DNA of 8,510 bases from NCBI GenBank assembly GCA_024641445.1, contig JAHEDA010000093.1:1-8510 (forward strand), written 5' to 3'. The notes under the pieces were generated by a model. That model was given only the letters and a program-made list of their open reading frames with translations. It was not told the origin of the DNA and did no database searches. A program made the position numbers and the translations under genes. Below are positions 1 through 5,908 of this stretch, piece after piece. This stretch comes from Gammaproteobacteria bacterium. Lineage in GTDB: Bacteria; Pseudomonadota; Gammaproteobacteria; UBA6429; Thiohalophilaceae. How positions within the stretch are numbered: position 1 is the stretch's first letter; every line of letters begins with the position of its first letter.

Positions 1-719
1 GCCTGCGAGCGGGTACCCGTTACCAGTATCTCAATCTCGCTATTGCCATCAATCACGATTGGGCGGTAACTCATGGTATGTGGGCAAATTGGCACCAACA
101 CCATGGCGTCCATATCTGGCTCAAGGATAGGGCCGCCGCCCGAGAGGGCGTAGGCGGTGGACCCGGTTGGGGTAGAGAGAATCATGCCGTCTGAACGCAT
201 GCTATTTAGAAATCGCCCGTTAATGTAGGTCTCGGTCTCGATCATGCGGGCCATTTCCCACTTGTGCACGACCACATCATTCAGCGCGTCGCTGTTGCTA
301 ACTTGCTCATCCTCACGATGAATGGTGCACTCGAGCAAGATACGGCGTTCCTCTTCATATTTTCCCGCGAGTATTTCCAGAATACGGGGTTTGAGCTCAT
401 CCGGGGATATGTCCACCAGAAACCCAAGACGCCCAAGATTGATGCCAAGTAATGGGACGTTGAAATTAACCAGGTGTCGTGCCGCAGTAAGAAGGGTGCC
501 GTCTCCACCCACGGTGATGGCGAGATCGCAGCGCTCACCCATCTCTTTAAGGGTGGCGGTGGGCATGCTGTTGTCTTCCATTACATTTGCAGTCTGTGCG
601 GCCACCAACACCTCACAACCCTCTGCCTGTAAGAACTGGCACAGAACCTTTAGGGTAGGACCAACGCTGGGGTCCGCATACTTGCCGATAATGCCGATAG
701 TTTTGAATTGTCGTGTCAT
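1..719 (-). CDS. nadK: NAD kinase, C-terminal part missing at window edge
   Basis: ATP-dependent NAD kinase, which phosphorylates NAD to NADP in the cytosol. The reading frame from ATG at 719 is open for 239 codons to the left edge; the E. coli protein has 292 residues, so roughly 50 C-terminal residues lie outside. The family motifs are visible: GGDGT at residues 71-75 (the nucleotide-phosphate site with catalytic Asp73), NLGRLGFL shortly after, the ND pair at 147-148, and TPTGSTAY at 183-190 followed by a GGGPI segment. All match E. coli in spacing. The start is supported by the KTIGIIGK N-terminus typical of the family. A GGGCGAGA stretch before the ATG is a modest ribosome site. The gene diverges from hrcA, a common arrangement in proteobacteria. 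No frameshift or lost key residue was seen. Confidence 0.97.
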   Translation of the reverse strand, partial: MTRQFKTIGIIGKYADPSVGPTLKVLCQFLQAEGCEVLVAAQTANVMEDNSMPTATLKEMGERCDLAITVGGDGTLLTAARHLVNFNVPLLGINLGRLGFLVDISPDELKPRILEILAGKYEEERRILLECTIHREDEQVSNSDALNDVVVHKWEMARMIETETYINGRFLNSMRSDGMILSTPTGSTAYALSGGGPILEPDMDAMVLVPICPHTMSYRPIVIDGNSEIEILVTGTRSQ

Positions 720-754
720 GGTTCTCGCCCGTAGGCTGCAAAGTTAGCACAGGT

Positions 755-768
755 GCGGCTTACGCCGC
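755..768 (-). other. small GNRA-capped hairpin in the nadK leader
   Basis: On the minus strand this reads GCGGC-GTAA-GCCGC: a five-base-pair GC stem closed by a GUAA (GNRA-type) tetraloop in RNA, about 35 bases before the nadK start codon. It would lie in the nadK 5' leader only if transcription starts upstream of it. There is no T-tract, so it is not a terminator. It could be chance in a GC-rich region. Confidence 0.3.
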
Positions 769-806
769 CAACGCCAATGCCGTTGCATCAGTAAGGTGTG
801 ACGGGC

Positions 807-835
807 TTGCAAGTTTTTACTTGGCACTCTAGGCT
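807..835 (+). promoter_or_regulatory. likely sigma-70 promoter of hrcA, overlapping CIRCE
   Basis: A TTGCAA at 807-812 (4 of 6 to the -35 consensus) is followed after 17 bases by TAGGCT at 830-835 (3 of 6 to the -10). The -10 falls inside the nine-base spacer of the CIRCE operator, so HrcA bound there would block RNA polymerase. The predicted transcription start is near 842, giving a leader of about 35 bases. The hexamers are weak, so the assignment rests mostly on the overlap with the operator. Confidence 0.5.
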
Positions 836-848
836 TAAGAGTGCCAAG
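820..848 (+). promoter_or_regulatory. CIRCE operator (HrcA binding site)
   Basis: TTGGCACTC at 821-829 and GAGTGCCAA at 839-847 are a perfect inverted repeat with a nine-base spacer; C820 and G848 extend it to ten base pairs. The classical CIRCE element is TTAGCACTC-N9-GAGTGCTAA, so spacing and sequence match except for one position that is changed symmetrically in both arms. It lies 30 bases before the hrcA start codon, the expected place for autoregulation. No second copy was seen before grpE or dnaK. Confidence 0.95.
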
Positions 849-877
849 CCGCCAGATATGAAGCTGATTGCCCTTTT

Positions 878-1909
878 ATGACACACCCGTTGAATGACCG
901 TGCTCAATTGTTGCTGAAATCGCTGGTGGAGCGCTATATCCGCGACGGTCAGCCCGTGGGCTCGCGTATCTTGTCCAAAGACTCCGGCTTGAATCTGAGC
1001 CCCGCCACTATCCGAAATGTAATGTGCGACCTTGAGGACATGGGATTTATCCGGGCTCCTCATACCTCGGCAGGGCGGATACCCACGGTGCAGGGGTACC
1101 GTGTCTTTGTCGACAGCCTGCTGACGGTCAAGCCCTTGCACAGCAAAGAGGTGGAACAGTATCGGGCCAAACTGGGGAGTGCGGTTACCAAGGTTGAGCT
1201 GGTCGAGGCGACCTCAGACCTTCTCTCCAGTATCACCAGGATGGCGGGTGTCGTCACCATTCCCCGCCGCAAGCAGACGTTGTTGCGGCAGATAGAATTT
1301 GTTTCCCTCTCGGATAAGCGTGTGCTGGTGATTCTGGTGCTGAATGACCAGGAGGTACAGAACCGTGTCATTCATACTGAAAAGACCTTCTCCGCCCAGG
1401 AACTCCTGTATGCCGCTAATTTTCTGAACTCAGAATTTGCAGGCATGGAGTTGACTACCATACGCCAACGATTACTGGCGAGTATGCAACAGGCGCGAAA
1501 TGATATGGGTGAGGTGATGCAGACGGCCATGAGCCTTGCCGATCAGGTGTTGGACGACAAGCAACAGGAGGATTTCGTCCTGGCGGGGCAGACCAACCTG
1601 ATGAACTTTGCCGATATGGCCAACATCGACAAATTGCGACAGTTATTTGATGCCTTCAATACCAAGAACGACATCCTGCACCTGCTTGACCAGTCGATCA
1701 GTGCCGAGGGCATCCAGATATTCATAGGTGAGGAGTCAGGCTATCGGGTCCTGGATGAGTGCTCGATCGTGACCTCCTCATACAAGGTAAATGATGACGT
1801 CGTCGGTGTCCTCGGGGTCATTGGACCCACGCGCATGGCCTACGACCGGGTCATCCCCATCGTCGATGTGACGGCCCGCTTGCTCAGTGCAGTCTTGACC
1901 TCGGAGTAG
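878..1909 (+). CDS. hrcA: heat-inducible transcription repressor HrcA
   Basis: HrcA represses heat-shock genes by binding CIRCE as a dimer; in studied bacteria its folding depends on GroEL, which couples repression to chaperone availability. The 343-residue length is usual. The N-terminal winged helix-turn-helix is clear: LNDRAQ near residue 5, SPATIRNVM at 41-49, HTSAGRIPT at 62-70 and GYRVFVD at 73-79. The middle and C-terminal part is the GAF-like dimerisation region, ending in a conserved stretch around YRVLDECSIV and VGVLGVIGPTRM. The ATG at 878 is the only reasonable start, because a stop lies in frame at 836 within the CIRCE region. No good Shine-Dalgarno precedes it, so translation may be weak, as suits a repressor. 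The gene heads the chaperone cluster and is probably autoregulated through the upstream CIRCE. Confidence 0.97.
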   Translation: MTHPLNDRAQLLLKSLVERYIRDGQPVGSRILSKDSGLNLSPATIRNVMCDLEDMGFIRAPHTSAGRIPTVQGYRVFVDSLLTVKPLHSKEVEQYRAKLGSAVTKVELVEATSDLLSSITRMAGVVTIPRRKQTLLRQIEFVSLSDKRVLVILVLNDQEVQNRVIHTEKTFSAQELLYAANFLNSEFAGMELTTIRQRLLASMQQARNDMGEVMQTAMSLADQVLDDKQQEDFVLAGQTNLMNFADMANIDKLRQLFDAFNTKNDILHLLDQSISAEGIQIFIGEESGYRVLDECSIVTSSYKVNDDVVGVLGVIGPTRMAYDRVIPIVDVTARLLSAVLTSE

Positions 1910-1923
1910 GTCGTCCCTATATC
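1894..1923 (+). promoter_or_regulatory. composite sigma-32 / sigma-70 promoter for grpE
   Basis: CTTGACC at 1894-1900 and CCCTATAT at 1915-1922, separated by 14 bases, resemble the sigma-32 consensus (CTTGAAA, then CCCCATNT). The same bases also read as a sigma-70 promoter: TTGACC at 1895-1900, 17 bases, TATATC at 1918-1923. The element overlaps the last codons and stop of hrcA, and transcription would start near 1930, about 75 bases before grpE. It would allow chaperone expression independent of the CIRCE-controlled hrcA promoter. Confidence 0.6.
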
Positions 1924-1942
1924 GGCCTTTCCAACACAATCT

Positions 1943-1963
1943 GCCACGTCCACCGTGGCTTTT
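1943..1963 (+). terminator. terminator-like hairpin in the hrcA-grpE gap
   Basis: GCCACG at 1943-1948 and CGTGGC at 1954-1959 form a perfect six-base-pair stem with a five-base loop, followed by TTTT at 1960-1963. This resembles a short intrinsic terminator. It lies downstream of the predicted grpE promoter, so it would be either a partial terminator for hrcA read-through or an element of the grpE leader. The short T-tract makes it weak. Confidence 0.4.
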
Positions 1964-1966
1964 CGG

Positions 1967-1972
1967 TACAAT
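1967..1972 (+). promoter_or_regulatory. possible second -10 element before grpE
   Basis: TACAAT matches the sigma-70 -10 consensus at 5 of 6 positions and lies downstream of the hairpin, about 33 bases before the grpE start. No convincing -35 is found 16-18 bases upstream (this region is the hairpin stem), so it is offered only as a possible secondary start. Confidence 0.3.
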
Positions 1973-2004
1973 GCGCCCTTTGCGCCAGAAGTGGGAGAGA
2001 CATC

Positions 2005-2586
2005 GTGAGTGAGAAGGACGTGAAGCCCGAACACGTCGAGCAGGATACTGCCGCAGTGGAAGACCATCAGAATAACCCGTCATCTGACTTGGCGACACGC
2101 CTGACCGAGGCCGAGGCCAAGGCCTCTGAGAACTGGGATCTGGCCTTGCGTACCAAGGCTGAAATGGAAAACATGCGTCGTCGCACCGAGCGCGACCTTG
2201 AGAATGCGCATAAATTTGCCCTGGAAAAATTTGCCCTCGAATTATTGCCGGTGAAAGACAGCCTGGAGCTGGGACTTGACGCCGCCAGTCAGGACAACGC
2301 CGGTATCGACAAGCTGGTGGAGGGGACCTCACTGACCCTAAAGATGTTGGAGAACGCCCTGGAAAAATTTGGCGTTAAGGTAGTAGACCCCACTGATCAG
2401 GCCTTCAATCCCGAGTTTCATCAGGCCGTGTCCATGCTCGACATCCCTGGCAAGGCGGCCAATACCGTCGTTAATGTGATGCAGAAGGGCTACACCCTTA
2501 ACGAACGCCTGATTCGACCCGCGATGGTGGTGGTAGCAAAGGGGGATGCCCCCAAGACCGGCGGAAATATCGACGAAAAGGCTTGA
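2005..2586 (+). CDS. grpE: GrpE, nucleotide exchange factor of DnaK
   Basis: GrpE is the dimeric cofactor that opens the DnaK nucleotide-binding domain to release ADP and substrate. The protein has 193 residues (E. coli 197). A polar, acidic N-terminus (about 1-30) precedes the long helix that forms the dimer coiled coil (about 30-75), then a helical section and the beta-rich head from about 122. The head holds the family signature: FNPEFHQAV from residue 134, then GYTLNERLIRPAMVVV at 162-177. The start is GTG at 2005, chosen because GGGAGAGA lies at 1993-2000 and the next codons give the usual charged N-terminus. It follows hrcA by 95 bases and precedes dnaK by 81 bases. In some bacteria the GrpE helix acts as a temperature sensor; that is not testable here. 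Confidence 0.97.
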   Translation: MSEKDVKPEHVEQDTAAVEDHQNNPSSDLATRLTEAEAKASENWDLALRTKAEMENMRRRTERDLENAHKFALEKFALELLPVKDSLELGLDAASQDNAGIDKLVEGTSLTLKMLENALEKFGVKVVDPTDQAFNPEFHQAVSMLDIPGKAANTVVNVMQKGYTLNERLIRPAMVVVAKGDAPKTGGNIDEKA

Positions 2587-2610
2587 AGACAGTCAAATCA
2601 GCCCTATTTA
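2582..2610 (+). promoter_or_regulatory. sigma-32-type heat-shock promoter of dnaK
   Basis: CTTGAAG at 2582-2588 (6 of 7 to the sigma-32 -35) is followed by a 13-base spacer and CCCTATTTA at 2602-2610, one base from the CCCCATTTA form of the -10. The spacing equals that of E. coli dnaK P1. The -35 overlaps the grpE stop codon. Transcription would begin near 2617, about 50 bases before dnaK. Confidence 0.75.
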
Positions 2611-2640
2611 CAGGGATAAGCAACGAACATGCATTACCCA

Positions 2641-2653
2641 AGCAACTAGATAC
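2641..2653 (+). repeat. shared motif AGCAACTmGAwAC, copy before dnaK
   Basis: AGCAACTAGATAC ends 14 bases before the dnaK ATG and lies just upstream of its GGAG ribosome site. Near-identical copies stand before dnaJ and carB. Its function is unknown. Confidence 0.45.
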
Positions 2654-2667
2654 GGAGACACACGGCA

Positions 2668-4593
2668 ATGGGAAAGATTATCGGTATTGACCTCGGCACG
2701 ACCAACTCCTGCGTGTCAGTGATGGAAAGTGGCAAGCCCAAGGTCATCGAAAACAGCGAAGGCGATCGTACCACTCCCTCAATTGTGGCGTTCACCAATG
2801 ACGACGAGGTGCTGGTTGGACAATCCGCCAAGCGTCAGGCCGTCACCAACCCACACAACACCCTCTATGCCGTGAAGCGCCTGATTGGCCGCAAGTTCAA
2901 GGACAAAGAGGTCCAGAAAGACATCAATATGGTGCCCTATAAGATCGTCGCCGCCGATAACGGTGACGCATGGGTCGATGTGAACGGCAAGAAAATGGCC
3001 CCACCCGAGGTCTCTGCTCGCGTCCTCATGAAGATGAAGAAGACTGCCGAGGATTATCTGGGCGAGCCCGTGACCGAGGCAGTCATCACTGTACCGGCCT
3101 ACTTCAATGACTCTCAGCGTCAGGCCACCAAGGATGCGGGCAAGATCGCCGGCCTTGAGGTCAAGCGCATTATCAACGAGCCGACCGCAGCCGCGCTCGC
3201 CTTTGGACTGGACAAGAAAGAGGGCGATCGCAAGATCGCGGTGTACGACCTGGGTGGCGGTACCTTCGATATCTCAATCATTGAGATCGCCGAGATCGAT
3301 GGCGAACACCAGATCGAGGTACTGTCTACCAATGGTGACACCTTCCTCGGTGGTGAAGACTTCGATATGCGCATTATCGATTTTCTGGCCGAGCAGTTTA
3401 AGAAAGATCAAGGCATCGACCTCAAGGGTGACGCCCTGGCCATGCAGCGCCTGAAAGAGGCGGCTGAGAAGGCCAAGATCGAGTTGTCCTCTTCACAACA
3501 GACCGAGGTGAATCTGCCCTACATCACGGCGGACAAGGCCGGTCCCAAGCATATGAACGTCAAGCTGACCCGCGCCAAGCTGGAGTCACTGGTGGAAGAG
3601 TTGATTGCACGCTCTATCGAACCTTGCAAAGTGGCGATGAAGGATGCGGGTGTCTCGAACGCCGAGATCAATGACGTGATCCTCGTTGGCGGTCAGACCC
3701 GTATGCCCAAGGTACAGGAGGCGGTTAAGAATTTCTTTGGCAAGGAACCACGCAAGGACGTCAACCCGGACGAGGCCGTTGCCGTCGGCGCCTCCATTCA
3801 GGGTGGTGTGTTGGGGGGTGAGGTCAAGGATGTACTCCTGCTCGACGTGACGCCGCTATCTCTGGGTATCGAGACCCTGGGTGGCGTCATGACCAAGCTG
3901 ATCGAAAAGAATACGACCATTCCGACCAAGGCCTCGCAGGTGTTCTCGACCGCGGATGACAATCAGAATGCCGTGACCGTGCATGTGTTGCAGGGTGAGC
4001 GCGAGCGTGCTGACGCCAACAAGTCACTGGGTCGCTTCGACCTGAGCGATATCCCACCTGCACCACGTGGTACGCCGCAGATCGAGGTTAGCCTTGATAT
4101 CGATGCCAACGGTATTCTGAATGTTACGGCGAAGGACAAGGCCACCGGCAAAGAAAATCGCATTGTTATCAAGGCCTCCAGTGGGCTGGATGACAAGGAG
4201 ATCGAGCGCATGGTGAAGGATGCCGAGGCGCATGCCGCTGAGGACAAGAAGTTCCACGAGCTGGTGGATACGCGTAACCAGGCCGAGAATCTGATGCACG
4301 CCACCAAGAAGTCGATGACCGAACTGGGTGACAAGCTGGAGGCCGGTGAGAAGAGCAGTATCGAGGCCGCCATCAAGGAGCTCGAAGAAGTTGTTAAGAG
4401 CGATAATAAGGATGAGATCGAGGCCAAGACGCGTAAGCTGAGCGAGTCCTCTGCCAAAATGGCCGAGCGTCTCTACGCCCAGAAGGGTGCCGAGGGTGCG
4501 CAGACCGCCGGTGGTGCAGAGACCCAGAGTGGCAAGACCGATGATGATGTGGTCGACGCCGAGTTCGAGGAAGTCGACGACAAGAAAAAGTAA
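2668..4593 (+). CDS. dnaK: chaperone protein DnaK (Hsp70)
   Basis: DnaK is the ATP-driven Hsp70 that binds exposed hydrophobic peptides, working in the cytosol with DnaJ and GrpE. It has 641 residues (E. coli 638) and shares E. coli numbering through most of its length. The ATPase domain shows IDLGTTNS at 7-14, K70, P143 and R151 of the interdomain switch, and GGGTF with T199. The linker VLLLD is at 389-393, followed by the substrate-binding domain (TPLSLGIETLGG onward) and helical lid. The C-terminus ends in a DAEFEEVDDKKK tail resembling that of E. coli, with the EEVD-type acidic motif. The ATG at 2668 has GGAG at 2654-2657, ten bases upstream. A sigma-32-like promoter precedes it, and a strong hairpin follows its stop. 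Confidence 0.99.
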   Translation: MGKIIGIDLGTTNSCVSVMESGKPKVIENSEGDRTTPSIVAFTNDDEVLVGQSAKRQAVTNPHNTLYAVKRLIGRKFKDKEVQKDINMVPYKIVAADNGDAWVDVNGKKMAPPEVSARVLMKMKKTAEDYLGEPVTEAVITVPAYFNDSQRQATKDAGKIAGLEVKRIINEPTAAALAFGLDKKEGDRKIAVYDLGGGTFDISIIEIAEIDGEHQIEVLSTNGDTFLGGEDFDMRIIDFLAEQFKKDQGIDLKGDALAMQRLKEAAEKAKIELSSSQQTEVNLPYITADKAGPKHMNVKLTRAKLESLVEELIARSIEPCKVAMKDAGVSNAEINDVILVGGQTRMPKVQEAVKNFFGKEPRKDVNPDEAVAVGASIQGGVLGGEVKDVLLLDVTPLSLGIETLGGVMTKLIEKNTTIPTKASQVFSTADDNQNAVTVHVLQGERERADANKSLGRFDLSDIPPAPRGTPQIEVSLDIDANGILNVTAKDKATGKENRIVIKASSGLDDKEIERMVKDAEAHAAEDKKFHELVDTRNQAENLMHATKKSMTELGDKLEAGEKSSIEAAIKELEEVVKSDNKDEIEAKTRKLSESSAKMAERLYAQKGAEGAQTAGGAETQSGKTDDDVVDAEFEEVDDKKK

Positions 4594-4615
4594 CCGTCAC
4601 ACATAACTGAGCTTG

Positions 4616-4658
4616 GGAAAACCGGTGCTGTGCTCTTGATGCCAGCCACCGGTTTTCC
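4616..4658 (+). terminator. long inverted repeat after dnaK, likely partial terminator
   Basis: GGAAAACCGGTG at 4616-4627 and CACCGGTTTTCC at 4647-4658 are perfect 12-base arms around a 19-base loop; after one bulged base, CTG (4628-4630) and CAG (4643-4645) add three more pairs. The A4 and T4 runs flank the GC core on both sides, the layout of a bidirectional intrinsic terminator. The T-run is only four bases, so read-through into dnaJ is expected. I see no convincing separate dnaJ promoter downstream. Confidence 0.75.
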
Positions 4659-4684
4659 ATGTTTGGAACTCGTTATCCGATACG

Positions 4685-4697
4685 AGCAACTCGATAC
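4685..4697 (+). repeat. shared motif AGCAACTmGAwAC, copy before dnaJ
   Basis: AGCAACTCGATAC differs from the dnaK copy at one of 13 bases and ends nine bases before the dnaJ ATG, where no Shine-Dalgarno is visible. Confidence 0.45.
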
Positions 4698-4706
4698 ATA
4701 AAAACT

Positions 4707-5861
4707 ATGGCAAAACGTGATTATTACGAAGTACTGGGTGTAGCCAAGAACGCCAGCGAGGCCGAGATTAAAAAGGCCTTCAAGCGCATGGCGATGAAGT
4801 TTCACCCGGACCGCAACCCGGATAACAAAGAGGCGGAAGGAAAGTTTAAAGAGGCCAAGGAGGCCTACGATATCCTCTCCGATGCCCAGAAACGTGCCGC
4901 CTATGATCAGTTTGGTCATGCGGGTGTAGACCCCTCTGCCGGGATGGGCGGTGCAGGTGCTGCCGGGTTTGGTGGTGGCGCCAGTTTCTCTGACATCTTT
5001 GGTGATGTCTTCGGCGATATCTTTGGCGGTAGCCGGGGTGGTGGCGGGGGCGGTGGTCAACGTGTCTATCGCGGTGCCGACCTGCGCTATAACCTCGACC
5101 TGAATCTGGAAGAGGCGGTGCGCGGCACCAGCGTAAATATTCGTGTCCCCACGCAGGTGGTGTGCGAAGAGTGTGGGGGTAGTGGTGCGCGCAAGGGCAC
5201 CAGTGCGACGACCTGCGCGACCTGTGGCGGCCATGGGCAGGTGCGGATGCAGCAGGGTTTCTTCTCCCTGCAACAGACCTGTCCACGCTGTCATGGTAGC
5301 GGCAAGACCATCTCCGACCCCTGCAACGCCTGTCACGGTCAGGGGCGCGTGCAGAAGCACAAGACCTTGTCGGTGAAGGTCCCCGCCGGCGTGGACAACG
5401 GTGACCGTATTCGCCTCTCCGGTGAGGGTGAGGCGGGCGAGGCGGGCGGCCCAGCCGGTGACCTCTATGTCCATATCAATGTGCGTGAACACACCATCTT
5501 CACGCGTGACGACAACAACCTCTATTGTGAGGTGCCCATCAGCATCGCGACTGCATCGCTAGGGGGGGAGCTGGATGTCCCCACCCTGGAGGGGCGCGTC
5601 AAACTCAAGATCCCGGCGGAGAGCCAGACCGGGCAGATGTTTCGTCTGCGTGGCAAGGGCGTGAAGTCGGTACGCGGTGGCAGTGTCGGTGACCTGATGT
5701 GTCGTATTGTGATCGAGACCCCAGTCAAGTTGACCAAGAAGCAGAAGGAACTCCTGCAGGAGTTCGAGAAATCGCTGATAGAAGACAGCGTCGAGCATAG
5801 CCCACGTGCCACCACCTGGTTTGACGGCGTGAAGCGTTTCTTCGAAGATATGCGTTCATAA
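4707..5861 (+). CDS. dnaJ: co-chaperone DnaJ (Hsp40, type I)
   Basis: DnaJ delivers unfolded substrate to DnaK and stimulates its ATPase. From ATG at 4707 the protein has 384 residues (E. coli 376). The J domain contains HPD at 33-35. A Gly/Phe-rich region follows (about 75-117, including a run of seven glycines). The zinc-binding region has four CxxCxGxG repeats, starting at Cys 153, 170, 192 and 206, then the C-terminal substrate-binding domains and an FDGVKRFFED end. The frame is open upstream to an ATG at 4659, but that would add 16 residues not typical of the family and begins at the edge of the terminator hairpin; MAKRDYYEVLG is the normal N-terminus. Neither start has a clear Shine-Dalgarno. 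Expression probably depends on read-through from dnaK. Confidence 0.98.
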   Translation: MAKRDYYEVLGVAKNASEAEIKKAFKRMAMKFHPDRNPDNKEAEGKFKEAKEAYDILSDAQKRAAYDQFGHAGVDPSAGMGGAGAAGFGGGASFSDIFGDVFGDIFGGSRGGGGGGGQRVYRGADLRYNLDLNLEEAVRGTSVNIRVPTQVVCEECGGSGARKGTSATTCATCGGHGQVRMQQGFFSLQQTCPRCHGSGKTISDPCNACHGQGRVQKHKTLSVKVPAGVDNGDRIRLSGEGEAGEAGGPAGDLYVHINVREHTIFTRDDNNLYCEVPISIATASLGGELDVPTLEGRVKLKIPAESQTGQMFRLRGKGVKSVRGGSVGDLMCRIVIETPVKLTKKQKELLQEFEKSLIEDSVEHSPRATTWFDGVKRFFEDMRS

Positions 5862-5862
5862 T

Positions 5863-5884
5863 GCTGCTGCTCAATAGCGGTAGC
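5863..5884 (+). other. RNA stem-loop between dnaJ and dapB
   Basis: GCTGCTGCT at 5863-5871 and AGCGGTAGC at 5876-5884 can pair over nine positions in RNA (seven Watson-Crick and two G-U pairs) around a CAAU tetraloop, starting one base after the dnaJ stop. No T-tract follows, so it is unlikely to terminate. It may protect the 3' end of a processed chaperone transcript or mark a processing site. This is inference. Confidence 0.5.
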
Positions 5885-5908
5885 GAATAACACAGGCGGG
5901 GACTCACT

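Noticed and set aside
322..747. A 141-codon plus-strand frame over nadK.
   Set aside because: The minus-strand frame encodes clear NAD kinase motifs; this one is its shadow.
1778..2332. A 184-codon minus-strand frame over the hrcA end and grpE.
   Set aside because: It is antisense to two conserved genes, and its Arg/Pro/Ser-rich composition is typical of spurious frames.
4669..4686. A small inverted repeat CTCGT...ACGAG before dnaJ.
   Set aside because: It has only five base pairs with an eight-base loop and no T-run; too weak to call.
4659..4706. A 16-residue N-terminal extension of DnaJ starting at ATG 4659.
   Set aside because: Family members start at MAKRDYYEVLG; the extension begins at the edge of a terminator stem and has no ribosome site.
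5036..5057. A G-rich stretch in dnaJ resembling a G-quadruplex tract.
   Set aside because: It encodes the glycine run of the normal DnaJ Gly/Phe-rich region, which explains the composition.
4473..5492. A 339-codon open frame on the minus strand across the dnaK end and dnaJ.
   Set aside because: It lies opposite strongly conserved dnaJ codons, has low-complexity Thr/Ala/Gly-rich composition and resembles no known family; it is a by-product of GC-rich codon use.
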